NCBI GenBank assembly: GCA_017458225.1
Contig: JAFTFX010000008.1
Coordinates: 1-64,000, forward strand
Length of the DNA stretch: 64,000 bases
Source of the DNA: Prevotella sp.
Lineage (GTDB): Bacteria > Bacteroidota > Bacteroidia > Bacteroidales > Bacteroidaceae
Reading direction: 5' to 3'
The first letter of the stretch is position 1; each line of letters starts with the position of its first letter. Both the position numbers and the translations under genes were made by a program. The notes below the pieces were generated by a model. That model did not search any database. It saw nothing but the letters and a program-made list of their open reading frames with translations, and was not told the origin of the DNA. Positions 43,633 through 51,641 of the stretch are shown piece by piece.

Positions 43633-43812
43633 TTATACCCATTCAAGATCATAATACCCAGACTCTGCAGCAGCCTTCTTGCGGCGCTGACGCTCTGCAA
43701 ACCATTCCTCTGCCTCTTTCTGCCGCCTTGCCTTTATCTGACGGCCACGTTCCAACAGTGCAAGGAAATCCTCGCGAGTCCACTTCTTGACATTATTAGT
43801 TGTTTCCATCAT
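43633..43812 (-). CDS. small charged protein upstream of DUF6169
   Basis: A 59-residue, highly charged helical protein (TREDFLALLERGRQIKARRQ then KEAEEWFAERQRRKKAAAES). I start at the ATG at 43812; a TTG at 43818 is a weaker option. It lies 22 bases from the -7 element and 3 bases before the DUF6169 gene. It is probably a partner or regulator of that protein, which is inference from coupling only. Confidence 0.6.
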   Translation of the reverse strand: MMETTNNVKKWTREDFLALLERGRQIKARRQKEAEEWFAERQRRKKAAAESGYYDLEWV

Positions 43813-43833
43813 TGCCAATAATTATTTTGGCAG

Positions 43834-43841
43834 CAAAATTA
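43834..43841 (-). promoter_or_regulatory. -7 element of DUF6169 unit
   Basis: TAATTTTG on the minus strand, 21 bases before the ATG at 43812. A CTTG at 43862-43865 could serve as -33 with 20-base spacing. Confidence 0.55.
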
Positions 43842-43893
43842 CAACAACTTTTTGAAATTGCCAAGAAAATGTGCGGAGAAAGTTTTTGGCATT

Positions 43894-44122
43894 TTTGCTG
43901 TCACTGCTGTCACTGTTTCTGCCATTGATGGCTCATCATGCTGCAACGAGCGTCACTTTCCACTGCAACCTGATATTAACTTCGCTGTGATCTGATATTA
44001 ATTAGAGCGAGATTTGACGCAAAACAGAGCGGAAAATGACGTTAACCAGAGCAAAAGATGACGCTCGTTGCAGCACTGCCCGACGCCCCCCTGCCACACA
44101 CAGTGACAGCAGTGTATGCAAA
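43894..44122. repeat. repeat locus B: 22-bp units inside nested inverted repeats
   Basis: Five 22-bp units on the minus strand at 43959-43980, 43981-44002, 44003-44024, 44025-44046 and 44047-44068 share AACGTCA and CGCTCTG-type ends. They are bracketed by 15-bp perfect inverted arms CTGCAACGAGCGTCA (43941-43955 and 44059-44073), and outside by a 21-bp TTTGCATACACTGCTGTCAC-type motif (inverted, 44102-44122) and a degenerate copy at 43894-43914. No gene was seen in 43813-44243. Confidence 0.8.
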
Positions 44123-44189
44123 TCATTCAAAAAAAATAATCATTATTTTCCGTGATATTCCGAAAAATCGTCTGAAAATATTCAATTGC

Positions 44190-44220
44190 TTGCCTGTTTC
44201 ATTTCTTCTTCGTAACTTTG
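44190..44220 (+). promoter_or_regulatory. promoter of ung
   Basis: TTG at 44190-44192 and TAACTTTG at 44213-44220 with a 20-base spacer, 23 bases before the ATG. Confidence 0.65.
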
Positions 44221-44243
44221 CAGCAGATAACCACAAAGGAGCG

Positions 44244-44909
44244 ATGAACGTACAGATAGAACCTTCATGGAAAGAGCAACTGCAAGGGGAGTTTGAGAAG
44301 CCTTACTTCCAGCAGCTGACCGAGCGCGTGCGACAGGAGTACACGGCCGGAGCCTGCTATCCGCCGGGGCGACTCATCTTCAACGCCTTCAACCTGTGTC
44401 CGTTCGACGAGGTGAAGGTGGTCATCATCGGACAAGACCCCTATCACGAGCCGGGACAAGCCCACGGACTGAGCTTCTCGGTGCAGGACGGCGTGATGTT
44501 TCCACCATCGCTGCAGAACATCTTCAAGGAGATCAGTGACGACCTGGGCATGCCTGTTCCGCAGAGTGGCGACCTGAGCCGCTGGGCGCGTCAGGGTGTG
44601 CTGCTGCTGAACGCCACGCTCACCGTGCGGGCCCATCAGGCCAACAGCCATGCGGCGCTGGGGTGGCAGACCTTCACCGATGCAGCCATCAAGGCGCTGG
44701 CCACACACCGCCGCCATCTGGTGTACATGCTCTGGGGCGGCTTTGCCCGTTCGAAAGCCTACATGATTGACAAGCAGCAGAACCTGGTGCTGGAGTCGGT
44801 GCATCCCTCGCCACTCTCGGCCAACCGAGGCGGCTGGTTCGGGCAGCATCAGTTCTCGCGTGCAAACCATTATTTAATACAGCAGGGCCTGCAACCCATC
44901 AGCTGGTAA
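44244..44909 (+). CDS. ung: uracil-DNA glycosylase, family 1
   Basis: A 221-residue base-excision repair enzyme that removes uracil from DNA. The catalytic loop GQDPYHEPGQAHGLSFSV holds the water-activating Asp; LLLNATLTVRAHQANSH and HPSPLSANRGGWFG, with the catalytic His and minor-groove loop, are all intact. I start at 44244, preceded by AAAGGAG and the promoter; the frame is open to 44058 but that stretch is the repeat locus. It is monocistronic or leads into DUF3109. Confidence 0.97.
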   Translation: MNVQIEPSWKEQLQGEFEKPYFQQLTERVRQEYTAGACYPPGRLIFNAFNLCPFDEVKVVIIGQDPYHEPGQAHGLSFSVQDGVMFPPSLQNIFKEISDDLGMPVPQSGDLSRWARQGVLLLNATLTVRAHQANSHAALGWQTFTDAAIKALATHRRHLVYMLWGGFARSKAYMIDKQQNLVLESVHPSPLSANRGGWFGQHQFSRANHYLIQQGLQPISW

Positions 44910-44948
44910 CCCCAATTATTAATTACTAATTACTCATTATTAATTATA

Positions 44949-45551
44949 ATGCTTCCCCCCATTCTGCAAATAGGCGATATCCTGATTTCGTCGGACATAC
45001 TGACCGAACAGTTCTGCTGCGACCTGGCGGCCTGCAAAGGGCAGTGCTGCATAGAAGGCGATGCCGGCGCACCCGTGACTACCGATGAAATCATGGAGAT
45101 TGAGAACGTGCTCGACGACGTGTGGGGCAATCTATCGGCACAGGCACAGGCAGTCATTGACCGTCAGGGCGTGGCCTATACCGACGAGGAGGGCGACCTG
45201 GTGACAAGCATCGTAGGGGGCAAGGACTGCGTGTTCACCTACTACGACGACATTGAGGATGCCGGCACCCATCAGCCCATCCACAACTGCTGTCTCTGCG
45301 CTCTCGAAAAAAAGTGCAAGCCCATCAGCTGTGCCCTCTACCCCATCCGCGAGAAACGGTTCAGCGATGGCACCGTGGCACTGAACTATCACCGCTGGGC
45401 CGTCTGCAAGGATGCTGTGAAGAAAGGACGGGAGCTCAACCTGCCCGTCTACCGCTTTCTGGAAGGTCCGCTGGTGCGACGCTTCGGTCGTGAGTGGTAC
45501 GACGAACTGTGTGCCGTTGCCCACGACCTGAAAGCGCAGGGTTACCTATAA
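44949..45551 (+). CDS. DUF3109 cysteine-rich protein
   Basis: A 200-residue cytoplasmic protein with clustered cysteines: CCDLAACKGQCCIEGDAG near the N-terminus and NCCLCALEKKCKPISCALYP in the middle. The spacing resembles YkgJ-type metal or iron-sulfur centres. Function is unknown. It lies 10 bases upstream of a radical SAM gene, suggesting joint expression and perhaps a related iron-sulfur function; that is inference. Length is typical. Confidence 0.88.
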   Translation: MLPPILQIGDILISSDILTEQFCCDLAACKGQCCIEGDAGAPVTTDEIMEIENVLDDVWGNLSAQAQAVIDRQGVAYTDEEGDLVTSIVGGKDCVFTYYDDIEDAGTHQPIHNCCLCALEKKCKPISCALYPIREKRFSDGTVALNYHRWAVCKDAVKKGRELNLPVYRFLEGPLVRRFGREWYDELCAVAHDLKAQGYL

Positions 45552-45561
45552 CTTTTCCACT

Positions 45562-46665
45562 ATGCTTGCTCCTTTCGGCCACCCTTTCTATGTTATGGCA
45601 AAGCCCGTCGGCAGCAGTTGCAACCTGAACTGCCGCTACTGCTACTATCTGTCGAAGGGAAAGGGGCGCATGACGGAGCAACTGCTTGAAACATTCATAC
45701 AGCAGCACATCGAGGCCCAGACGCAGACCGACATTCTGTTCACCTGGCACGGCGGCGAACCTTTGCTCACACCTCTTTCTTTTTACGCGCGCGCAATAGA
45801 GCTGCAACAGCAGTATGCCCACGGCCGGCATATAGACAACTGTCTGCAGACCAACGGCACCCTGCTCACCGACGAGTGGTGCGCCTTTTTCCGCAAGCAC
45901 AACTTCCTCATCGGCATCAGCATCGACGGGCCGCAGTGGATGCACAACACCTACCGCCAGCAGTTCGACCAGACCCTGCAGGGCATACGGTTGCTGCAGA
46001 AGCACGGCGTGGAGTGGAACGCCATGGCCACGGTGAACCACGTGAATGCCGACCACCCCGTGGCGTTCTACCGTTTCTTCAAGGAGCTGGGCTGTGAGTA
46101 CCTGCAGTTTACCCCTGTGGTGGAACGGCACGAAGGACAGGTCACGACGGAGTCGGTCACCCCAGCGCAGTGGGGTAATTTTCTGGTAAGCCTCTATGAT
46201 GAATGGATTCGGAAGGATGTAGGTCGGCTGTTTGTGCAGCTGTTCGATGCCACACTGGCCAACTGGGTGGGTGCTGAGCCGGGTGTCTGCTCAATGTCGG
46301 CCCTCTGCGGACTATCGCCTGCCATGCAGCCCGACGGGTCGCTCTACTGTTGCGACCACTTTGTGTTTCCTGAGTACCGGTTAGGGAATATCCGTCAGCA
46401 AACGCTGACCGAAATGGTGTATGGAGAGCGCCAGCAGGCCTTTGGACAAGAGAAGCGCAACGGTCTGAGCCAGCGCTGCCGTGAGTGCGACTATCTGTTT
46501 GCCTGCCACGGCGAATGTCCGCGCAACCGCTTTCTGCCCGACCATGAAAACTATCTCTGTGAAGGCTATCGGCAGTTCTTCGAGCACGTAGCACCCACCA
46601 TGAACTTCATGGCTGCCGAACTGGCGGCCGGCAGGTCACCGGCCAACGTCATGGATACAATCTAA
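45562..46665 (+). CDS. anaerobic sulfatase-maturating-type radical SAM/SPASM enzyme
   Basis: A 367-residue enzyme. GSSCNLNCRYCYYL holds the CxxxCxxC cluster motif, WHGGEPLL the SAM-binding GGE, and QTNGTLL and ISIDGP further family motifs. The SPASM region has MSALCGLSPAMQPDGSLYCC and CRECDYLFACHGECPRNR for auxiliary clusters. anSME enzymes convert a sulfatase Ser or Cys to formylglycine. No sulfatase is encoded here, so targets would be elsewhere. Gene order with DUF3109 is close (10 bases). Confidence 0.9.
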   Translation: MLAPFGHPFYVMAKPVGSSCNLNCRYCYYLSKGKGRMTEQLLETFIQQHIEAQTQTDILFTWHGGEPLLTPLSFYARAIELQQQYAHGRHIDNCLQTNGTLLTDEWCAFFRKHNFLIGISIDGPQWMHNTYRQQFDQTLQGIRLLQKHGVEWNAMATVNHVNADHPVAFYRFFKELGCEYLQFTPVVERHEGQVTTESVTPAQWGNFLVSLYDEWIRKDVGRLFVQLFDATLANWVGAEPGVCSMSALCGLSPAMQPDGSLYCCDHFVFPEYRLGNIRQQTLTEMVYGERQQAFGQEKRNGLSQRCRECDYLFACHGECPRNRFLPDHENYLCEGYRQFFEHVAPTMNFMAAELAAGRSPANVMDTI

Positions 46666-46685
46666 ACTCGTACCCCCGACAATAC

Positions 46686-47351
46686 TTAATGAATAGACAG
46701 GGTCTTCACCACCTCGCCCTGATAGGTATTCACCGTCAGTCGGATGCTGTCGGCAGTGAGGTCTTGCAGCGGCAAACTGAAATAGCTGTGTGTTGAATAG
46801 TATTCAGGCACGCCGCCCTGGTCGTGATAAAGGCGCAGCCAAAGCGTGTGCGTATTGTCGGCATTGGTCATGAGCGTATCGCCAATGACGGCCAGCAGCT
46901 GCATCGCCTCGTCGTCGCTGGTGGAACCCGTCTTCAGGTAGAACCCCACGTTCAGGTAGCGCTTGTTCGTGCTCACCCATACGCTTTCCAGCGTCAGCGG
47001 ATCGGTCTTTATGCCGCTCTTCACGCTGTCCTTGTGAATGATGTGGGCCACCGAAACCTTGCTCAGCCTCACGGGGTTGGTCAGCGCCCCATACTGTTCG
47101 TAGTAGAGAATGGCACGATAGATGGTGTCGGCTTTCGTCATCCAACTGGCACTGCGCAGCGACATCATGGTCAGTCGCTGATCCTCGTCGGTCACGGCAT
47201 AGTCCATTTTCTTGTCGGCATTGGCATGAGCCTCCACAAAGTCGGCCTGCACATACGAGTCGACACCGGTGCCTTTCTCGTAGGCATCCTGCGTACAAGC
47301 TGCAAAGAGCAGCAGCGCCACCCCCCAAAAAAGATTTCTACAGTTCATCAT
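46686..47351 (-). CDS. NigD-like lipoprotein
   Basis: A 221-residue lipoprotein; LLLFAACTQ provides the lipobox Cys at about residue 19. The C-terminal half has VWVSTNKRYLNVGFYLKTG, LWLRLYHDQGG and LTVNTYQGEVVKTL, matching the NigD-like C-terminal domain of Bacteroidales, originally named from a bacteriocin-linked locus but functionally unclear. The start could also be the next ATG at 47348. It is the last gene of a five-gene minus-strand run and is convergent with the radical SAM gene. Confidence 0.82.
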   Translation of the reverse strand: MMNCRNLFWGVALLLFAACTQDAYEKGTGVDSYVQADFVEAHANADKKMDYAVTDEDQRLTMMSLRSASWMTKADTIYRAILYYEQYGALTNPVRLSKVSVAHIIHKDSVKSGIKTDPLTLESVWVSTNKRYLNVGFYLKTGSTSDDEAMQLLAVIGDTLMTNADNTHTLWLRLYHDQGGVPEYYSTHSYFSLPLQDLTADSIRLTVNTYQGEVVKTLSIH

Positions 47352-47377
47352 CTTTCACCATTCACTTTTACTCTTCA

Positions 47378-48544
47378 CTATTCACTCTCCACTGCCATTT
47401 TGTTCCTCAGCGGATTGGCATACATGGTCAGCATGCGCTCACGCAGGAAAGCCTCATCCTTGTTGGGAATACGAATCTTGGCCAGCTGGCCATCCAAATA
47501 GTGGTTAAACGTCTGCACATCCTGCTGAGTGTAGTGGTCAGCATAGTCGATACGGCCCGACAGTTGGTCGGCGGCAACATAGTTGGCAGGATAGAGACGG
47601 TAGCCGACATGGATCTCGCAGTCCATGCGCTGGGCAAGCGCGGCATAGAACTCGTTCTTGGACAGACCGGCCAGCTCGTCAATCCACGCATTGATGGGCG
47701 TGCCACAATGATAGTGCACACGGCCTTTATAGCCGAAGATGCCCGTCTTCATGTTGTCTAGATCGTCCTGCTTGCTCTTCTTGAAGGCGGGGTTGTCGCG
47801 TTTCTGCTGAAACTCCTGCGCCTTCAGGTAGTCGCAGGGGTCATACTCGTAGCTGATGGTCAGCGGCACGATGTTAAGGTCGCGCAACTTGTCGGCCATG
47901 TTTTCGCCCATTCCACCCATGGCCAGCATCTTCAGCACCGACTCCTGCGTGCGGTCGTCGCTATCCTTGGCGCGGCCTTCGCGCTGGGCAATCCAGATGT
48001 TCTCCTTTTTCTGCGTCACGGCATAGTGGATATAGCTGCTCATCAGCTGACTACTGCGCAGCATCTCCTTCGGGGTCAGTCCGCGCCGCACGGTGAACGC
48101 CTTGTTCATCCTCACCAGCCGCTTGATCCACGGATAGATGAGCAGGTTGTCGCCAATGCCAATCTCTACCGTCGTGGGGTGACCAGCCTTGATAAGCATC
48201 ACGTCGAGGAATGCTGAGTCGAGCACGATGTCGCGGTGATTGGAGACAAAGGTATAACGAGGCCCCTGCTTATCGGCAGGCAACAAACTTCTGTCGAACG
48301 TGCAACCGTCGGTATGCTTGCGGATGATGTGGTTCACGATGGGCTTCATGAACCGCAACTGGAAGCCGAGCGGTGTCTTCACTCCGGTAAAGGTCAGCCG
48401 CAGCAGACCATTGCGCAGCCCTTTCGGCAACCAGGGCGCAAAGCCCTTCATGATGGCATTGAACTGGCGGTCACTCAGCAGGTCCTCAAAAGCCTGCTTC
48501 ATCTCACCTGCCTCGTAAGGGCGAATCTCATCAAATTCTTCCAT
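47378..48544 (-). CDS. PlsC-like glycerolipid acyltransferase family protein
   Basis: A 388-residue protein. SNHRDIVLDSAFLDVML is the catalytic His/Asp block (spacing one residue longer than the classic Hx4D), NKAFTVRRGLTPKEML and WIAQREGRAKDSDDRT supply the next two acyltransferase blocks, and VPLTISYEYDPCD the last. It probably acylates lysophosphatidate or a related lipid at the inner membrane. The start overlaps the ddl stop by one base (TAATG). Longer than most PlsC proteins, with an extra C-terminal region. Confidence 0.8.
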   Translation of the reverse strand: MEEFDEIRPYEAGEMKQAFEDLLSDRQFNAIMKGFAPWLPKGLRNGLLRLTFTGVKTPLGFQLRFMKPIVNHIIRKHTDGCTFDRSLLPADKQGPRYTFVSNHRDIVLDSAFLDVMLIKAGHPTTVEIGIGDNLLIYPWIKRLVRMNKAFTVRRGLTPKEMLRSSQLMSSYIHYAVTQKKENIWIAQREGRAKDSDDRTQESVLKMLAMGGMGENMADKLRDLNIVPLTISYEYDPCDYLKAQEFQQKRDNPAFKKSKQDDLDNMKTGIFGYKGRVHYHCGTPINAWIDELAGLSKNEFYAALAQRMDCEIHVGYRLYPANYVAADQLSGRIDYADHYTQQDVQTFNHYLDGQLAKIRIPNKDEAFLRERMLTMYANPLRNKMAVESE

Positions 48545-49533
48545 TAGAATTGGTTTTCAACAATTTCTGTCAGCACATCGGTGATATTCAGACCGGCGGC
48601 ACGCACCTGCTGGGGAATGAAACTGGTGGCCGTCATGCCTGGAGTCGTATTGATCTCGAGCAAAGAGATTTTCTGATCAGCAGAGATGATATAGTCTATG
48701 CGGATGATGCCGTTGCAGTGCAGGATGTCATAGATGCGGCTGGTGAGCTCGGCCACGCGCTTGGAAGTGTCCTCAGACAGACGGGCCGGCGTGATCTCCT
48801 GCACCTGGCCGTTGTATTTCGCATCGTAGTCGAAGAACTCATTCTGCGTAACCACCTCGGTAGCAGGGAAGACCACCGATTTCTTTTTCGTCTTGTAACA
48901 GCCGATGGAAATCTCAGTGCCTTCCAGGAACGACTCAATCATCACCTCGTCGCTCTCCATCATAGCCACACGCAGGGCAGCAGCCAACTGGTCGGGCTTC
49001 TTCACTTTCGACACGCCGAAAGAAGAACCGTCGTTGGCCGGCTTCACAAAGCAGGGCATGCCCACGATGTCAATGATGGCTTTCTTGTCGATCTGGTGTT
49101 CCTGACCGCGGCGCACCAGCACGCTCTCAGCCACGTTGACACCATATCCGCGCAGATACTGGTTGAGCACGAACTTATCGAACGTCATGGCTTCTACCAG
49201 CACACTGCTGGTGGAATAGGGAATGCCGACGAGGTCGAAATATCCCTGCATGATGCCGTTCTCGCCCGGCGTGCCGTGGATGGTGATATAAGCATAGTCG
49301 AAAAAGCGCGTCTTTCCGTTTTCCTGAAAAGAGAAGTCGTTCAAGTTGATGCGTGAAGTGGTCCCGTCGGATAGTTCCACCTGCCAGTTTGTTCCCTTCA
49401 CGTCGACCAGATAGACGTTGTAGCGCTCTTTGTCGAAAAACGAATAAAGACCTTGAGCGGAGCGCAACGACACATCGTGCTCCGACGAGTCGCCACCGCA
49501 GACGATGGCAATAGTTCTTTTCTGTTGTTTCAT
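48544..49533 (-). CDS. ddl: D-alanine--D-alanine ligase
   Basis: A 329-residue ATP-grasp enzyme joining two D-Ala for peptidoglycan. IAIVCGGDSSEHDVSLRSAQ is the N-terminal signature; HGTPGENGIMQGYFDLVGIPY, KPANDGSSFGVSKVK and the metal site INTTPGMTATSFIPQQ are intact. It is cytoplasmic. It lies between the RluD-type and acyltransferase genes, in a cell-envelope-biased operon with the PASTA protein. Confidence 0.95.
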   Translation of the reverse strand: MKQQKRTIAIVCGGDSSEHDVSLRSAQGLYSFFDKERYNVYLVDVKGTNWQVELSDGTTSRINLNDFSFQENGKTRFFDYAYITIHGTPGENGIMQGYFDLVGIPYSTSSVLVEAMTFDKFVLNQYLRGYGVNVAESVLVRRGQEHQIDKKAIIDIVGMPCFVKPANDGSSFGVSKVKKPDQLAAALRVAMMESDEVMIESFLEGTEISIGCYKTKKKSVVFPATEVVTQNEFFDYDAKYNGQVQEITPARLSEDTSKRVAELTSRIYDILHCNGIIRIDYIISADQKISLLEINTTPGMTATSFIPQQVRAAGLNITDVLTEIVENQF

Positions 49534-49589
49534 TCCTATTCTTATTTTTTATTCTTTTACTTTTTTATTCTTTATATTTTTTTGCCCTT

Positions 49590-50702
49590 CTATTCTTTCA
49601 ATCTCTTTCTCCACTTCTCGATGAGTGCCTGCATGTCGCTGGGCAGATCGCTGGTGAAGTCCATCTGCTCGCCTGTGACGGGATGCACGAAGCCCAGCGT
49701 CTTGGCATGCAGCACCTGTCGGGGACACAGGTTGAAGCAGTTCTGTATGTAGGCCTTATAGCTGGCCGTTCGCTCACCGCGCAGAATCTCGCAGCCGCCA
49801 TAGCGCTCGTCGGCAAACAGCGGGTGGCCGATGTGCTTCATGTGGGCACGTATCTGGTGGGTGCGTCCCGTTTCCAACCGACATTCCACCAGTGTGGTAT
49901 AGCCGTAGCGCTCCAGCACCCGGTAGTGGGTGACGGCCGGCTTACCCGTTTCCGAGCCCGGTGGGAACACTGCCATGCGCAGGCGGTCTTTCGGATCGCG
50001 CCCAATGTTGCCCTCTATGCGTCCTTCGTCCTCAACAAAATTGCCCCACACCAAGGCCACATAGCTGCGGTGGGTCTCATGCTTGAAGAACTGCTTGCCC
50101 AGAGAGGTCTTTGCCTCGGGGGTCTTTGCCACCACCAGCAAGCCACTTGTGTCCTTGTCGATGCGGTGCACCAGTCCCACCTGCGGATCGTTGGGATCGT
50201 AGGTGGGCAACTCTCGCAGGTGCCAGGCGATGGCATGCACCAACGTGCCATGGAAATTGCCGCAACCGGGGTGTACCACCATGCCGGCCGGCTTGTAGAT
50301 GACCATCAGTGCATCGTCCTCATAGCGCACGTCGAGGGGTATATCCTCAGGCTCGATGGTCGTATCGAAATGAGGACGGTCGAGCATCAGGGTGATGATG
50401 TCGCCCGAGCGCACTTTATAGTTGCTCTTGACGGGCTTGCCTTCCTTTCCTTGCAGGTGGTCGGCAGCCGAGCAGACGTGTATAAAACCAGCCTCGGCAG
50501 CCGCCTGAATGCGGTTGCGCGTCTGGTGCTGCATGTGTTCTGATAGATATTTGTCAATGCGCAAAGGCTCTTGTCCGCGGTCCACCTCTATGCGGAAATG
50601 CTCATAGAGCTGACCGTCGCCGCCTTGCGCGTCTTCGTCACCTTCACCGATGGCATCATCCATCAGTTCCAGCTCGTCCATATCGTCATTTTCTGCTTTC
50701 AA
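49590..50702 (-). CDS. RluD-family 23S rRNA pseudouridine synthase
   Basis: A 370-residue enzyme. An S4-like RNA-binding start (LRIDKYLSEHMQHQTRNRIQ) precedes the catalytic domain, with VHRIDKDTSGLLVVAKT containing the catalytic Asp, and LETGRTHQIRAHMKHIGHP. RluD modifies uridines in helix 69 of 23S rRNA; related RluA/RluC specificities cannot be excluded. About 30 acidic N-terminal residues precede the S4 part. It starts 4 bases after the PASTA gene. Confidence 0.92.
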   Translation of the reverse strand: MKAENDDMDELELMDDAIGEGDEDAQGGDGQLYEHFRIEVDRGQEPLRIDKYLSEHMQHQTRNRIQAAAEAGFIHVCSAADHLQGKEGKPVKSNYKVRSGDIITLMLDRPHFDTTIEPEDIPLDVRYEDDALMVIYKPAGMVVHPGCGNFHGTLVHAIAWHLRELPTYDPNDPQVGLVHRIDKDTSGLLVVAKTPEAKTSLGKQFFKHETHRSYVALVWGNFVEDEGRIEGNIGRDPKDRLRMAVFPPGSETGKPAVTHYRVLERYGYTTLVECRLETGRTHQIRAHMKHIGHPLFADERYGGCEILRGERTASYKAYIQNCFNLCPRQVLHAKTLGFVHPVTGEQMDFTSDLPSDMQALIEKWRKRLKE

Positions 50703-50706
50703 CTTC

Positions 50707-51351
50707 TCAATCTTCCACTATTTCAACAAACTCGTCGGTATCACCATCTATGAGGCTGGGCGCATCCAGCATCATGTCTTCTTCGTCTTCATCTTCCGAC
50801 GTGCCGTTACCGATGACCAGCATAAGGGGTGTCTCAATCGACACCATGTCGCCGGCACGCAGGTTGCGACTGCCGGCCATCACGCCATACACCCAGTCGC
50901 GTTCGCCATCAACCAGTTTCGGCTCCAGCAACGTAAAGCCGATGGCCGTCAGACGGGCTTGCGCCTCGCGGTAGCTGCTATTGTCAATCAAGTCGGGGAT
51001 TCTCACCTTTGGTGATGACGTAGAGTTAATGGTGACATAGATGGTGCGGCCTTCCTTCACTTTTGTGCCTGCACCCGGCTGTTGCATCAGGATGCAGTCG
51101 GCATCCATGCGTTTGTTGTAACCCGTGTCGTTGGCTATCACATAGATGCCCTTCTCTCTCATACTGGCAATGGCATCCACATATTCCATGCCGTAGAGAT
51201 CGGGCACTTCGATACCCTCGTCGTGATGGGTATAGGCCGACAGCGCATACTGCACGCCGAAACACAATAATATCAAGAAAAGAGCCATCGCCAGCAAGTG
51301 CAGGAACAGATAGCGGCTCAGAAACTTACCAAAGAATTCTTTTACGTCCAT
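50707..51351 (-). CDS. membrane-anchored PASTA domain protein
   Basis: A 214-residue protein. One transmembrane helix (about 14-36), then PASTA units: IEVPDLYGMEYVDAIASMRE, VRIPDLIDNSSYREAQARLT and a third degenerate unit, with QQPGAGTKVKEGRTIYVTI closing the first. An acidic tail ends the protein. PASTA domains bind peptidoglycan or lipid II fragments; here no kinase or transpeptidase domain is attached. It heads the operon with the RluD-type synthase, ddl and acyltransferase. Confidence 0.88.
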   Translation of the reverse strand: MDVKEFFGKFLSRYLFLHLLAMALFLILLCFGVQYALSAYTHHDEGIEVPDLYGMEYVDAIASMREKGIYVIANDTGYNKRMDADCILMQQPGAGTKVKEGRTIYVTINSTSSPKVRIPDLIDNSSYREAQARLTAIGFTLLEPKLVDGERDWVYGVMAGSRNLRAGDMVSIETPLMLVIGNGTSEDEDEEDMMLDAPSLIDGDTDEFVEIVED

Positions 51352-51377
51352 GACGACTTACATTTCGTAATTTGCCA

Positions 51378-51385
51378 CAAAGGTA
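51378..51385 (-). promoter_or_regulatory. -7 element of PASTA-rluD-ddl operon
   Basis: TACCTTTG on the minus strand, 26 bases before the ATG at 51351. The remainder of 51386-51577 is AT-rich with no gene seen. Confidence 0.6.
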
Positions 51386-51577
51386 GTGAAATTTTCACAG
51401 AGCCATTGCTTCGCGTGTGTTAAAAGAATGTAAACAGACGCAAACCATCTGCACCCCTTTTCTTTTAAACCGAAAGAAAAATGGCAGAAAAATAACCAAT
51501 GTGCCATTTTTTACCTAAAAATAACAAAATTAAGAAAGAAAAACGTATAAAAATAAGGTTATTTCAATTTTTCCCCT

Positions 51578-51585
51578 TATCTTTG
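51578..51585 (+). promoter_or_regulatory. -7 element of exported-protein operon
   Basis: TATCTTTG, 56 bases before the ATG at 51642. It probably drives the three exported proteins to 59290. Confidence 0.6.
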
Positions 51586-51641
51586 CACGGCTAATTTAAT
51601 TTGAAACAAGAAAAAAAGAACAAAAAATAAAGAAAAAGACT

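Noticed and set aside
44058-44243. Upstream extension of uracil-DNA glycosylase
   Set aside because: It consists of repeat locus B and promoter DNA; homology begins at 44244.
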